DNA from: Chakrabartia godavariana | GTDB taxonomy: Bacteria > Pseudomonadota > Alphaproteobacteria > Sphingomonadales > Sphingomonadaceae | Direction: 5' to 3' | Assembly: GCA_005518185.1 (NCBI GenBank) | Contig: RKSN01000003.1 | Coordinates: 620,001 to 684,000, forward strand | Length of the DNA: 64,000 nt | Shown: piece after piece, positions 16,206 through 25,449 of the stretch | Layout of the letters: each line of letters starts with the position of its first letter | Position numbering within the stretch: the stretch's first letter is position 1 | The notes under the pieces: model-generated | What the model was told of the DNA's origin: nothing | The model's database searches: none | Seen by the model: the letters and a program-made list of their open reading frames with translations, nothing else | Program-made: the position numbers and the translations under genes

Positions 16206-18503
16206 ATGCAGGACACAGCGCTCAAAAGCCGGAAACTTCAGGTTGCCAATGCCCGCCCGCAAGATAGCGGCCACGGAATTGCGCGCCTTTCCAAGGCTGT
16301 CTTTGCCGAACTCGGCCTGAGCGAAGGCGACGTCGTCCTGCTGGAGGGCAAGCGCCAGACGGCGGCCCGCGCGGTCCAGACCTATCCCGAAGATGAAGGG
16401 CTGGAACTCGTCCGGCTCGACTCGCTCCTGCGCATCAATGCCGGCGTAGCAACGGGGGAACCGGTCACCCTTTCCAAAGCCGAGTCGAAGCCGGCGCAGC
16501 GCGTTGTTTTCGCACCTGCACAAAATAACCTGCGGCTGCACGGATCGGGGCAGGCGCTCAAGCGCAGCTTTATCGGCCGTGCGCTGATGACGGGCGATGT
16601 GGTGGCGACCGCAGGCCAGCAGCAGGTCGACCGGTCGGACCTGCCACCGCAGCTGCGCCAGATGCTCGCCGCCCCGGCATATGCCCTGCAGGAGATCCGC
16701 CTGCGCGTCGTTGATGCGAGCCCGAAGGGCGTGGTCCATATCGACGCCGCGACCGAAGTCGAGCTGCGCCCTGAATATGAAGAGCCCAAGGACGCGCGCT
16801 CGGCCGATGTCACCTATGACGACATCGGCGGCATGGCAGGCACCATCGACCAGCTGCGCGAAATGGTGGAGCTGCCGCTGCGCTATCCCGAATTGTTCGA
16901 ACGGCTGGGCGTCGATCCGCCCAAGGGCGTTCTGCTGCACGGTCCGCCGGGCACCGGCAAGACGCGCCTTGCCCGCGCCGTCGCCAATGAAAGCGCCGCC
17001 GAGTTCTTCCTGATCAACGGCCCGGAAATCATGGGCTCCGGCTATGGCGAGAGCGAGAAGAAGCTGCGCGAGGTCTTCGATCAGGCCGCAAAGGCCGCGC
17101 CCTCGATCATCTTCATCGATGAAATCGATTCGATCGCGCCCAAGCGCGGCAATGTGACCGGCGAAGCCGAAAAGCGTCTGGTGGCGCAGCTGCTGACGCT
17201 GATGGACGGGCTGGAGCCGCGCGCCAACCTCGTCGTCATTGCGGCAACCAACCGCCCCGAGGCGATTGACGAGGCGCTGCGCCGCCCCGGCCGGTTTGAC
17301 CGGGAGATCATCGTCGGCGTGCCCGATCTTGGTGGTCGTCTGGAGATCCTCGGCATCCACACGCGCGGCATGCCGCTTGCCGAAGGTGTCGATATCGATG
17401 AACTGGCCCGGTCAACCTACGGCTTTGTCGGGGCGGATCTCGCCGCACTCGCGCGCGAGGCGGCGATCGAGTCGGTCCGCCGGATCATGCCGCAGCTTGA
17501 TCTTGAAACGGCGAGCATCCCCGCCGAAGTGCTCGACACGCTGTCGGTCACGCGCGACGATTTTCAGGCGGCGCTCAAGCGCGTGCAGCCCTCGGCCATG
17601 CGCGAAGTGATGGTGCAGGTGCCCGATATCCGCTGGTCCGACATTGGCGGCGTCACCGATGCGCAGCGTCGGCTGGAAGAAGGCGTGCAACTCCCGCTCA
17701 AGAATCCCGATGCCTTCCGCAGGCTGGGCATCCGTCCGGCCAAGGGCTTTCTGCTCTATGGCCCGCCGGGCACGGGCAAGACGCTGCTGGCCAAGGCCGT
17801 CGCGCGCGAGGCCGAGGCCAATTTCATCGCGACCAAATCCTCCGACCTTTTGTCCAAATGGTATGGGGAGAGCGAGCAGCAGATTGCCCGCCTGTTTGCA
17901 CGCGCGCGGCAGGTGGCCCCCTGCGTCATCTTCATCGACGAAATGGACAGCCTTGTCCCCGCGCGCGGCGGCTCGCTGGGCGAACCGCAGGTGACCGAAC
18001 GCGTGGTGAACACGATTCTGGCGGAGATGGACGGTATTGAGGAGATGCAGTCGGTCGTCGTCATCGGCGCGACCAACCGTCCGAGCCTGATCGATCCCGC
18101 GCTGATGCGGCCGGGGCGTCTGGATGAGCTGATTTACGTGCCTGTGCCCGATGAGGCCGGGCGGCACCACATCCTGAAGATCCACACCAAGAAGATGCCG
18201 CTCGCCCGCGACGTGAAGCTCGACGAGATCGCCCGGCGGACGGAAAAGTTTACCGGCGCGGATCTGGAAGACCTGGTCCGCAGGGCCGGGCTGGCTGCGC
18301 TGCGCAGTTCCTTGAAGACGAAGCGGGTCACAGCGGCGCATTTCGAGGAAGCGTTCAAGGACACGCGCGCTTCGGTCACGGCCGATATGGAACGCGAATA
18401 TGAAAAGATGCACGAGCATCTGAAGCAGGACGCGTTCAAGCCCGAGCCGACGATCGGCTTTATCGCTCCCGGGATGGTGACGCCGCGGGGTCCAAAGGCT
18501 TGA
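16206..18503 (+). CDS. CDC48/VAT-like double AAA ATPase
   Basis: 765 residues with the architecture of eukaryotic p97 and archaeal VAT: an N-terminal double-psi barrel substrate domain (about 8-190), then two AAA domains. D1 has Walker A GPPGTGKT (246-253) and Walker B FIDEID (D305, E306); D2 has Walker A at 519-526 and Walker B FIDEMD (D578, E579). Sensor and arginine-finger regions (ATNRPEAIDEALRRPGRFD, ATNRPSLIDPALMRPGRLD) are intact, so both rings should hydrolyse ATP. These ATPases unfold or extract proteins. Members exist in scattered bacteria, including sphingomonads. ATG 16206 is preceded by AGGATCGGAA. The 3' end overlaps the convergent MFS gene by 44 bases. Confidence 0.93.
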   Translation: MQDTALKSRKLQVANARPQDSGHGIARLSKAVFAELGLSEGDVVLLEGKRQTAARAVQTYPEDEGLELVRLDSLLRINAGVATGEPVTLSKAESKPAQRVVFAPAQNNLRLHGSGQALKRSFIGRALMTGDVVATAGQQQVDRSDLPPQLRQMLAAPAYALQEIRLRVVDASPKGVVHIDAATEVELRPEYEEPKDARSADVTYDDIGGMAGTIDQLREMVELPLRYPELFERLGVDPPKGVLLHGPPGTGKTRLARAVANESAAEFFLINGPEIMGSGYGESEKKLREVFDQAAKAAPSIIFIDEIDSIAPKRGNVTGEAEKRLVAQLLTLMDGLEPRANLVVIAATNRPEAIDEALRRPGRFDREIIVGVPDLGGRLEILGIHTRGMPLAEGVDIDELARSTYGFVGADLAALAREAAIESVRRIMPQLDLETASIPAEVLDTLSVTRDDFQAALKRVQPSAMREVMVQVPDIRWSDIGGVTDAQRRLEEGVQLPLKNPDAFRRLGIRPAKGFLLYGPPGTGKTLLAKAVAREAEANFIATKSSDLLSKWYGESEQQIARLFARARQVAPCVIFIDEMDSLVPARGGSLGEPQVTERVVNTILAEMDGIEEMQSVVVIGATNRPSLIDPALMRPGRLDELIYVPVPDEAGRHHILKIHTKKMPLARDVKLDEIARRTEKFTGADLEDLVRRAGLAALRSSLKTKRVTAAHFEEAFKDTRASVTADMEREYEKMHEHLKQDAFKPEPTIGFIAPGMVTPRGPKA

Positions 18504-19785
18504 TGCGGGCCAGAACGTAGAAGACCAGCAGGGCAAGGATCGCCGAAGACAGGAAATAGGGCAGCGGTCCCCAGATCTCGTAGAGGCCGACGCCGATCGA
18601 GGGGCCAAGGACAAAGGACGCGCCATTGACCGAGGTGACGCGTCCCGCGACCGAGCCCTGCAGCTTCCGGTCAACCGCGAGCGAAGCGCCAGCCGTGAAC
18701 GCAGGCCGCGTGAAGCCGAAGCCGACACAGGCAATCGCATAGGCCGAGGCGATACCGTAGAGCGAGCCGGCCGTGCCTGTCAGCGCGGTGCCGACGGCGG
18801 CTGTAACGAGGCCGACGACGACCATCTTGCGCGGCTCCAGGTTGAGCAGCGGGATCAGGCCCCATTGCACGAGCAGCGCCGCGCCCGCGCCGATCATCAG
18901 CACGATACCGATCGCCTGCTGCGAATCGGCGAGCGGCAGATGCAGCCGGTCAATGACGAGAAAGCCAACAGCTTGTCCGGTCATTGCCTGGGCGTGGCCC
19001 ATGATCAGCCCCAGCAGCATCCACGGCCAGATGCGCGGGTCGCGCAGCGCCAGCGGCTTGGATTGCGGCGAGGTGGCCGCGGTGATGCTGCCGCCGGTCG
19101 GCGCCCCGCCGATCGAGGGATAGCTGACCGCTGCCCCATGGCCCGCATCGGTGGGCAAATCGTCGCGCAGATAGCGGTAGACGAAGAACAGCACGATCGA
19201 TCCGAACGCCGCAAAGATGAAGGCGGGGCCCGCAAGCCCGACGACGGGCAGACCGACCAGCCACGGCGCTGCCGCCGGGCCGAGGATGGTGCCGAGCCCG
19301 AAGGCCGAGCCGAGCATGGTCAGCGCCTTGGTGCGTTCCTTGCGCGAGGTGCGCAGCGCGACCATCGCCTGGGCGGCGGGCGGAGCGGCCGCGCCGAAAA
19401 TGCCGTAAAGCATCCGCGCCGCGATGAAGGCGATCATCGTCACCAGCGGGCCGAGGATCTTGTGGAGACCCAGCGTCAGCACGATGCCGCACAGCCCCAC
19501 CGATGAAATGAACCCGACAAGGCCCAGCATCACCATTTCGCGACGCCCGTCCCGGTCGGACCGGCGCGCCCATTTCGGCGCCGAGAACACCCAGATCGCG
19601 GCCGAGACCGAAAAGGCCGCCGCGATCACGCTGTCGGCCACGCCAATGGTGCGGCCAAGGGTGGGGAGAACCGATTGCAGCGCGGTGTTTCCCGCACCCG
19701 TAATCAGCATCACGAGGAACAGCAGCGTGAAGTCGCGGTTGTTTTCGCGCGGTTCAGCCACGGCGGGTCTCGGCAGACCAGTCAT
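18460..19785 (-). CDS. MFS transporter
   Basis: 441 residues with about 12 predicted membrane helices and the major facilitator layout: LFLVMLITGAGNTALQSVLPTLG in helix 1, the loop 2-3 motif PKWARRSDRDGRREMVMLG, and PAAQAMVALRTSRKERTKAL after helix 4. The closest general resemblance is to multidrug/sugar-type exporters, but the substrate is unknown. ATG 19785 is preferred over upstream in-frame codons that lack hydrophobic character. It overlaps the upstream monooxygenase-fold gene by 32 bases (cotranslated) and its 3' end overlaps the ATPase gene antisense. Confidence 0.88.
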   Translation of the reverse strand: MTGLPRPAVAEPRENNRDFTLLFLVMLITGAGNTALQSVLPTLGRTIGVADSVIAAAFSVSAAIWVFSAPKWARRSDRDGRREMVMLGLVGFISSVGLCGIVLTLGLHKILGPLVTMIAFIAARMLYGIFGAAAPPAAQAMVALRTSRKERTKALTMLGSAFGLGTILGPAAAPWLVGLPVVGLAGPAFIFAAFGSIVLFFVYRYLRDDLPTDAGHGAAVSYPSIGGAPTGGSITAATSPQSKPLALRDPRIWPWMLLGLIMGHAQAMTGQAVGFLVIDRLHLPLADSQQAIGIVLMIGAGAALLVQWGLIPLLNLEPRKMVVVGLVTAAVGTALTGTAGSLYGIASAYAIACVGFGFTRPAFTAGASLAVDRKLQGSVAGRVTSVNGASFVLGPSIGVGLYEIWGPLPYFLSSAILALLVFYVLARIKPLDPAASPSRER

Positions 19786-20089
19786 AGGCGCGCTCGATCC
19801 GTGCAACCTCGAGAGTGTAGGAAGAATACCATTGTGCGCGACCCTTCTCCCGAATGCTGGCATGGTCCGGATGATCGCGCCAGGCCATAGCGGCGGCAGT
19901 GTCGGACCAATAGCTGACCGTAATGCCAAAGCCGTCGGCGCCGCGTGTCGCGCGCAGGCCCCGATATCCGGGCTGCAGACGGGCCAGGGCCTCCATCTGT
20001 GCGGCGGCGGCCTGATAGCCGGGCGTGTCGAAATCGGTGCGCGTCGACGCAAAGATGACTGCGATCTCGCCTGTCCGATCTTCTCCCAT
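19754..20089 (-). CDS. Antibiotic biosynthesis monooxygenase (ABM) fold protein
   Basis: 111 residues with the dimeric ferredoxin-like ABM fold: AVIFASTRTDFDTPGYQAAA, GYRGLRATRGADGFGITVSYW, MAWRDHPDHASIREKGRAQW. The last segment, with conserved Trp and His, is characteristic of small heme-degrading or quinol-oxidising relatives. It starts the leftward pair with the MFS transporter and overlaps it, implying a joint role that cannot be named from sequence. Confidence 0.85.
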   Translation of the reverse strand: MGEDRTGEIAVIFASTRTDFDTPGYQAAAAQMEALARLQPGYRGLRATRGADGFGITVSYWSDTAAAMAWRDHPDHASIREKGRAQWYSSYTLEVARIERAYDWSAETRRG

Positions 20090-20208
20090 ATCAAACTGTT
20101 ACCCACGGCCCGTCGCAGACGGAACCCCTTTAATGGACCGCACGGGTTGAAACGCTGCCTGCAATCTGCAAATCGGGTCAGAATGGACGCAAAAAGCAAC
20201 TGGCCCGC

Positions 20209-20826
20209 ATGACGAGCACCCGCGTTGCCGCGACCCGATGGTTGCAGAACAGGCCATGGGGTCCCTGGGCGATGTTCTTTCGCGGCTTCCTGAAAAATCC
20301 GGTGATGGTCGGGTCGGTCATTCCGTCCAGCGACACGCTGGTGGCCCATATGCTGAGCCGGGTCGATTGGAAACGCTGCAAGCTGTTCGTGGAATATGGG
20401 CCCGGCGTCGGCACCTTCAGCCGGCAGATCCTGCAGAAGATGGCGCCCGATGCGACCTATGTCGCGATCGACCTCAACCCGGATTTCATCGACTATCTGT
20501 CGGCCACCATCAAGGACAGCCGCTTCCGCCCGATCCATGGCTCTGCCGCCGATGTGGAACAGATCGTGCGCGACAGCGGCTTTGACCATGCGGACTATGT
20601 CCTGTCCGGCCTGCCCTTTTCAACGCTGCCGGCGGGCGTCGGCCCCGCCATCGCCGCAGCCACGGCGCGCTGTCTGCGTCCCGGCGGCGCGTTCCTCGTC
20701 TACCAGTATCGCGCCAAGGTCCGCGATTACCTCGCGCCGCACTTCCCGAAGATCGACAAGGCGATCGAATATTGGAATATTCCGCCCTGCTTCCTCTTCT
20801 GGGCGTGGAAGGCCGACAGCGAATAG
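20209..20826 (+). CDS. Class I SAM-dependent methyltransferase, phospholipid N-methyltransferase-like
   Basis: 205 residues. The SAM-binding motif I is VEYGPGVGTFSRQIL, with the acidic YVAIDLNPDFI and later YVLSGLPFSTLPAGVG. The N-terminal FFRGFLKNPVMVGSVIPSSDTL is typical of the Rhodobacter PmtA/rRNA-dimethylase-like group that methylates phosphatidylethanolamine towards phosphatidylcholine. A role as PE methyltransferase is likely but not proven; related proteins have unknown lipid substrates. It stands alone upstream of the adenosine kinase gene. Confidence 0.8.
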   Translation: MTSTRVAATRWLQNRPWGPWAMFFRGFLKNPVMVGSVIPSSDTLVAHMLSRVDWKRCKLFVEYGPGVGTFSRQILQKMAPDATYVAIDLNPDFIDYLSATIKDSRFRPIHGSAADVEQIVRDSGFDHADYVLSGLPFSTLPAGVGPAIAAATARCLRPGGAFLVYQYRAKVRDYLAPHFPKIDKAIEYWNIPPCFLFWAWKADSE

Positions 20827-20902
20827 CCTTGCGTGCCGACGCGCGGGTCGATAGCGGGCGCGAAAGCTTCATTCTTGTCAGTTCATTTCCGGGGAAGTTT
20901 GC

Positions 20903-21898
20903 GTGACGTCTGCCACTCTTGATGTCGTTGCCGTGGGCAACGCGATTGTCGATATCATTGCCGCCGCTGAAGACAGCCTGATCGCCGCCGAGGGCCTGAC
21001 CAAGGGCGGGATGCAGCTGGTCGATGCCGCGCGCGCCGACATGCTCTACACCAAGATGGGCGCCGCGCACGAAATCAGCGGCGGGTCGGCCGCCAACACC
21101 ATTGCGGGCATGGCCGCGCTTGGCCGCAAGTGCGGCTTCATCGGGCAGGTCGCCGACGACCAGTTCGGCAAGGTGTTCAGCCACGACATCCGCGCCATCG
21201 GCGTCGAGTTCACGACACCCATGCGCGGCGAAGAGCCGCCGACGGCGCAGTGCCTGATCTTCGTGACCCCCGACGGGCAGCGCACGATGAACACGTTTCT
21301 CGGCGCGTCGCAGTTCCTGCCCGCCAAGGCGCTCGACAAGACGATGATCGAACGCGCGAGCGTCCTGTATCTGGAAGGCTATCTCTGGGATCCCGAAGAG
21401 CCGCGTGCCGCCATGCGCGAAGCCATCGCCATTGCGAAGGGCGCCGGCCGCAAGGTCGCCTTCACGCTGTCTGACAATTTCGTGATTTCCCGCCACGGCG
21501 ATGATTTCCGTGCGCTGCTCGCGGCAGGCGATGTCGACATCCTGTTCGCCAATGAAGGTGAAATCGGCACGCTGATGGGCACCGACGATTTCGAAGCCGC
21601 CGTGGCCGCCGCAGCGCCGCTCGTGCCGACGCTCGTTGTCACGCGCAGCGAAAAGGGCGCGATTGCGATCCAGAATGGCACGCGTGCCGAAGTGTCGGCA
21701 GAGCCGGTCGACAAGGTCGTGGATACGACCGGGGCAGGAGATCTGTTTGCCGCGGGCTTCTTGGCGGGCCAGGCCGAGGGCCGCAGCCTTGCCGATTGCC
21801 TCGTCATGGGTTCGGTCTGCGCAGCCGAGATCATCTCGCATTATGGCCCGCGTCCGGAAGCCGACCTGAAGGCGCTGGTGGCGGCCCGCTTGGGCTAG
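20903..21898 (+). CDS. PfkB-family carbohydrate kinase, adenosine kinase-like
   Basis: 331 residues from a GTG start preceded by GGGGAAG. Hallmarks are the N-terminal VVAVGNAIVDIIA, the substrate-binding GGSAANTIAGMAALG, the NEGEIGTL helix and the C-terminal PfkB signature DTTGAGDLFAAGFLAG with the catalytic aspartate. Alphaproteobacterial proteins of this type are usually adenosine kinases, phosphorylating adenosine to AMP and recycling the product of SAM-dependent methylation. A methyltransferase gene lies just upstream, which fits but proves nothing. Confidence 0.87.
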   Translation: MTSATLDVVAVGNAIVDIIAAAEDSLIAAEGLTKGGMQLVDAARADMLYTKMGAAHEISGGSAANTIAGMAALGRKCGFIGQVADDQFGKVFSHDIRAIGVEFTTPMRGEEPPTAQCLIFVTPDGQRTMNTFLGASQFLPAKALDKTMIERASVLYLEGYLWDPEEPRAAMREAIAIAKGAGRKVAFTLSDNFVISRHGDDFRALLAAGDVDILFANEGEIGTLMGTDDFEAAVAAAAPLVPTLVVTRSEKGAIAIQNGTRAEVSAEPVDKVVDTTGAGDLFAAGFLAGQAEGRSLADCLVMGSVCAAEIISHYGPRPEADLKALVAARLG

Positions 21899-21951
21899 AC
21901 GCGCGTCGCGCGCGCGCCCTGCGCGCGTGGTCTGCGCTCTAACGTAGCGCC

Positions 21952-21978
21952 AAAAAAAGGGGAGGCCGAAGCCTCCCC
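21952..21978 (-). terminator. Intrinsic terminator of the amino acid permease
   Basis: Read leftwards, GGGGAGGC TTCG GCCTCCCC is followed by seven T. It lies 48 bases after the permease stop codon. Confidence 0.92.
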
Positions 21979-22025
21979 AGGAACCCCTCCTGAAATTGCG
22001 ACCCAGGAGCTCGGTGTTCGTGTGA

Positions 22026-23549
22026 TCAGTCGATCGGCGGGACGCTGGTCGGCGGTGCGTCCGCATCCTTTTCGTGCACTTCGACAAGGCCACGGCCGAC
22101 ATGGCTGCGGCTGCGGCTATAGCCGAAATACACGACCAGCCCGACCGCCGCCCAGATGGCGAACAGCATCTGGCTCTTGGGATCGAGCTTGTAGAACAGA
22201 TACAGGCAGCCCAGCACCGAGATCGGTGCGGTGAGCATGATCGCGGGCGTGCGGAACGGACGGTGCCGCGTCGGATCGGTGCGCCGGATCACGATGACGG
22301 CGATGGAGACCGCCGCAAAGGCGAAGAGCGTGCCCGAGTTGGAGATGTTCGCCAGCAGCCCGACCGGGAAGAACGCCGCGAACAGCGCAACCGCAATGCC
22401 CGTCAGGATCGTGATGACGTGCGGCGTGTTGTAACGCGGGTGGATCTTCGAGAAGGATTCGGGCAGCAGACCGTCACGGCTCATCACGAAGAAGATGCGT
22501 GTCTGACCGAACATCATCATGAGAATGACCGACGGCAGCGCCAGACCGGCAGCAAGGCCGATCAGGTTGCCAATCTGCGGCCAGCCGATTTCACGCAGCG
22601 TCCAGGCCAAAGCCTCCTTGGAGCAGACGACGGCCTGATCACCCATCGCGGCGCACTGTGCGGCGAGTTCGCGGCTGCCGGGTTCGAGGCCGAGACCATC
22701 GGGCCCAAGCACCGGCTGTGCGCCGACCGAACCGATGACGCCGCCAGCGACGAGCAGATAGAAGACCGTGCAGACACCAAGGCTGCCGATCAGGCCGATC
22801 GGCATGTTGCGCTGCGGGTTCTTGGTTTCCTCGGCCGCGGTTGAGACAGCGTCAAAGCCCACATAGGCAAAGAAGATCGACGCGGCTGCCGCCCCGATGC
22901 CGCCAAAGCCGAGCGGCGAGAAGGGCTCGAAATTCTCCATCTTCATGACGGGAACCGCGAGAATGATGAACAGGGTCAGCGCCGACACCTTGATCGCGAC
23001 GAGGACCGCATTGACCGATGCGCTTTCCTTCGTGCCGATGACGAGCAGCCAGGTCACGAGCCCTGCGATGAGCATGGCCGGAAGGTTGACGAGACCGCCA
23101 TCATAAGGGCCGCGCACCAGCAAATCGGGTATGTCGATGTGGAACGCGTTTTCGATGAGGCCGACAACATAGCCGGACCATCCGACCGACACCGCACCAG
23201 CGGCAACGGCATATTCAAGGATCAGTGCCCAGCCGACCATCCAGGCCAGCAGTTCGCCCATGACGGCGTAGCTATAGGTGTAAGCGGAGCCGGAGACAGG
23301 CACCATGGCTGCCATTTCGGCGTAACAAAGCGCGGCTACCGCGCAGACGAAACCCGCGATGATGAAGCTGATCATCATGCCGGGGCCGGCCTTTTGTGCC
23401 GCTTCGGCGGTGAGGACGAAAATGCCGGTGCCGATGACGGCGCCGATTCCGAGCATGGTCAGCTGGAATGCGCCCAGCGACCGGTGCAGCGACTTCTTTT
23501 CAGCAGTCGCCAAAATCGCATCAAGCGGTTTGACGCGGTCGAATAACAT
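22026..23549 (-). CDS. APC-family amino acid permease (cationic amino acid transporter-like)
   Basis: 507 residues with 12 or more predicted membrane helices. The start (LHRSLGAFQLTMLGIGAVIGTGIFVLT) includes the broken-helix glycine motif GIGAVIGTGIF of the APC superfamily, and IFFAYVGFDAVSTAAEETKNPQRNMP in helix 6 is typical of the CAT/YfnA subgroup. An extracytoplasmic loop of about 45 residues contains two cysteines (AAQCAAM, VVCSKEA), which could form a disulfide. It imports or exchanges amino acids; the exact substrate is not readable. Single gene with its own terminator. Confidence 0.9.
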   Translation of the reverse strand: MLFDRVKPLDAILATAEKKSLHRSLGAFQLTMLGIGAVIGTGIFVLTAEAAQKAGPGMMISFIIAGFVCAVAALCYAEMAAMVPVSGSAYTYSYAVMGELLAWMVGWALILEYAVAAGAVSVGWSGYVVGLIENAFHIDIPDLLVRGPYDGGLVNLPAMLIAGLVTWLLVIGTKESASVNAVLVAIKVSALTLFIILAVPVMKMENFEPFSPLGFGGIGAAAASIFFAYVGFDAVSTAAEETKNPQRNMPIGLIGSLGVCTVFYLLVAGGVIGSVGAQPVLGPDGLGLEPGSRELAAQCAAMGDQAVVCSKEALAWTLREIGWPQIGNLIGLAAGLALPSVILMMMFGQTRIFFVMSRDGLLPESFSKIHPRYNTPHVITILTGIAVALFAAFFPVGLLANISNSGTLFAFAAVSIAVIVIRRTDPTRHRPFRTPAIMLTAPISVLGCLYLFYKLDPKSQMLFAIWAAVGLVVYFGYSRSRSHVGRGLVEVHEKDADAPPTSVPPID

Positions 23550-23620
23550 GGATGTCTCCCCAAGACTTTGGTTCTTGGGGTAGGCAACCTAAGGGTTAAT
23601 CAGGTCTGCGCAACAAAATT

Positions 23621-23998
23621 TCAGCGCGGCAGCATGGCCCCCAATTGTTTTCCACCGAAAATATGGACGTGGAGGTGCGGAACCTCCTGATGGCCATGTC
23701 CGCCGATATTGGCGAGCAGGCGATAGCCCGGCGCAGGCAGGCCAAGCTGGCGGGCAACCTCACCCACGGCGCGGATGAAACCGGCGATCTCGGCATCGCT
23801 CGCCTTGGCTGTGAAGTCATCCCAGCTCACATAAGCGCCCTTGGGGATGACGAGCACATGGACCGGCGCCTGCGGGTTGATGTCGTGAAAGGCGAGCGCG
23901 AATTCGTTTTCGAAGACCGTCTTGTTCGGGACCTCGCCGCGCAGGATCTTCGCAAAGACATTCTGGTCATCATAGGGCGCGAGCGCATCAATCGGCAC
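23621..23998 (-). CDS. HIT-family nucleotide hydrolase/transferase
   Basis: 125 residues with the histidine triad HLHVHIFGG preceded by IGGHGHQEVP, as in the HINT branch (purine nucleoside phosphoramidase-type). N-terminal NVFAKILRGEVPNKTVFENEFALAFHDI is the family opening. It is the last gene of the histidine operon, only 3 bases after hisE, a neighbourhood common in alphaproteobacteria. The physiological substrate is unclear. Confidence 0.93.
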   Translation of the reverse strand: MPIDALAPYDDQNVFAKILRGEVPNKTVFENEFALAFHDINPQAPVHVLVIPKGAYVSWDDFTAKASDAEIAGFIRAVGEVARQLGLPAPGYRLLANIGGHGHQEVPHLHVHIFGGKQLGAMLPR

Positions 23999-24001
23999 GG
24001 G

Positions 24002-24319
24002 TCATTCCTTTCGCGATGCCTTTTCGGCGATTCCGGACACGCCTTCGCGCGCATCGAGTTCGGCCAGCACATCGGCCAGCGCAACGCCGCTGTCGGCGAG
24101 TAGCACAAGCAGATGGAACAGCAGGTCGGCGGCTTCCCCGGTCAGCGCCTTTGCATCCTGCGTCAGGGCGGCGATCACGGTCTCGGTGGCCTCTTCGCCC
24201 ACCTTCTGTGCGATCTTGCCGCGGCCCTTGGCGGTCAGCCGCGCGACATAGGATGTTTCGGGGTCCGCCAGACGGCGGTCCATGATCGTGCGTTCCAGCC
24301 GGGAGAGCGTATCGGACAT
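24002..24319 (-). CDS. hisE: Phosphoribosyl-ATP pyrophosphatase
   Basis: 105 residues from ATG 24319 (MSDTLSRLERTI). An all-alpha MazG-like fold with metal-binding acidic residues in QKVGEEATETVIAA and GEAADLLFHLLVLLA. It hydrolyses phosphoribosyl-ATP in the second step of histidine synthesis. It is a stand-alone HisE, not fused to HisI, which is not in the window. It sits between a small membrane protein gene and the HIT gene. Confidence 0.95.
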   Translation of the reverse strand: MSDTLSRLERTIMDRRLADPETSYVARLTAKGRGKIAQKVGEEATETVIAALTQDAKALTGEAADLLFHLLVLLADSGVALADVLAELDAREGVSGIAEKASRKE

Positions 24320-24351
24320 GGCACCGGCATTGCGCGGGGCGCCGTGCGGCG

Positions 24352-24558
24352 TCAAGCCTTGGGATCGTCTCCGGGCTTGCGGGCGCGACTGCCGCGATGC
24401 CCGATCAGCACGCCTGCCACGCCGAGAAGGAGGATGGCGATTTCCTCACCGCGAAAGACGCGGGCCGGGGGCTCTGCATCGGTGCCTTCAGCAAGGAGGG
24501 GGGCGGCGCTGCCCAACAGGGCAAGCGCGACAAGGCACGGCAACAGGATAATACGCAC
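24352..24558 (-). CDS. Small membrane protein inside the his operon
   Basis: 68 residues from GTG 24558, which GGGGGA precedes by six bases; a TTG one codon earlier is the alternative. The product has a hydrophobic N-terminus (LLPCLVALALLGSAAPLLAE, probably a signal peptide), a short polar stretch and a second hydrophobic helix (EEIAILLLGVAGVLIGH) ending in a basic tail (RGSRARK). This resembles a sorted or C-tail-anchored envelope protein; the end looks PEP-CTERM-like but lacks the PEP motif. Downstream of hisF by about 105 bases and upstream of hisE by 32. I recognise no family. Confidence 0.6.
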   Translation of the reverse strand: MRIILLPCLVALALLGSAAPLLAEGTDAEPPARVFRGEEIAILLLGVAGVLIGHRGSRARKPGDDPKA

Positions 24559-24663
24559 CAAACTTCCCCCGACTCAGCGAAACCGCTGCAAGCTGGTTAA
24601 CAGCAGGCGTCCGAAATTACCTCCAAAATGGTGGTTAATGCCGGAGACTGGGTGTTTCGATGG

Positions 24664-25434
24664 TTAACGCGCCAGGGGCGTGCGCACCGGAATCCCGGCG
24701 GCGGCCAGCGCGCGGTGCGCGTCGCCGATGGTCGCTTCGCCAAAATGGAAGATGGAGGCGGCCAGAACCGCACTCGCATGGCCCTGCGTCACGCCGTCTA
24801 CCAGATGGTCGAGGTTGCCAACCCCGCCCGAGGCGACCACGGGCACGTTGACCGCATCGGCAATGGTCCGTGTCAGCGTCAGGTCATAGCCGTCGCGCGT
24901 GCCATCCCGGTCCATCGAGGTGACGAGGATTTCGCCCGCGCCCAGTTCGGCGAGGCGGATGGCATGGTCGACGGCGTTGATCCCGGTCGGACGCCGCCCG
25001 CCATGGGTGAAGACTTCCCAATGATCCCCGCTCCGCCGGGCATCGACGCTGGCGACCACGCACTGGCTGCCGAAGCGGCTTGCGATATCGGCGACGACTT
25101 CGGGCCGGGCAACGGCAGCGGAATTGACGGCAACCTTGTCAGCACCTGCGAGCAGGAGCGCGCGGGCATCCTCATGGGTGCGCACGCCGCCGCCAACCGT
25201 CAGCGGCATGAAGCAGACCTCCGCCGTGCGCGCGACGACGTCAAGGATCGTGTCGCGGCCCTCATGGCTGGCCGTGATGTCGAGGAAGCAGAGCTCGTCC
25301 GCGCCCGCCGCATCATAAGCGCGCGCGGCTTCGACCGGGTCGCCCGCATCAATCAGATCGACAAAGTTCACGCCCTTCACCACGCGGCCATTGGCGACGT
25401 CGAGACAGGGGATGACGCGGATGCGGACCGTCAA
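24664..25434 (-). CDS. hisF: Imidazole glycerol phosphate synthase, cyclase subunit
   Basis: 256 residues from a TTG start at 25434; [13 protein letters not shown] is the family opening and the only upstream alternative frame lies within a repeat. TIM barrel with catalytic D11 (PCLDV) and D in [15 protein letters not shown], plus both phosphate sites (VGGGVRT, ASGGVGN). With HisH it converts PRFAR and ammonia to IGP and AICAR. It is separated from hisA by an inverted REP-like pair, unlike the overlapping genes upstream, so expression may differ from hisBHA. Confidence 0.95.
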   Translation of the reverse strand: MTVRIRVIPCLDVANGRVVKGVNFVDLIDAGDPVEAARAYDAAGADELCFLDITASHEGRDTILDVVARTAEVCFMPLTVGGGVRTHEDARALLLAGADKVAVNSAAVARPEVVADIASRFGSQCVVASVDARRSGDHWEVFTHGGRRPTGINAVDHAIRLAELGAGEILVTSMDRDGTRDGYDLTLTRTIADAVNVPVVASGGVGNLDHLVDGVTQGHASAVLAASIFHFGEATIGDAHRALAAAGIPVRTPLAR

Positions 25435-25449
25435 AGCGTCAGCCCTCCG

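Noticed and set aside
20510-22102. 530-codon open frame on the minus strand
   Set aside because: Antisense to the adenosine kinase-like gene and its neighbours; composition is that of a reverse-strand shadow in high-GC DNA and no domain is recognisable.
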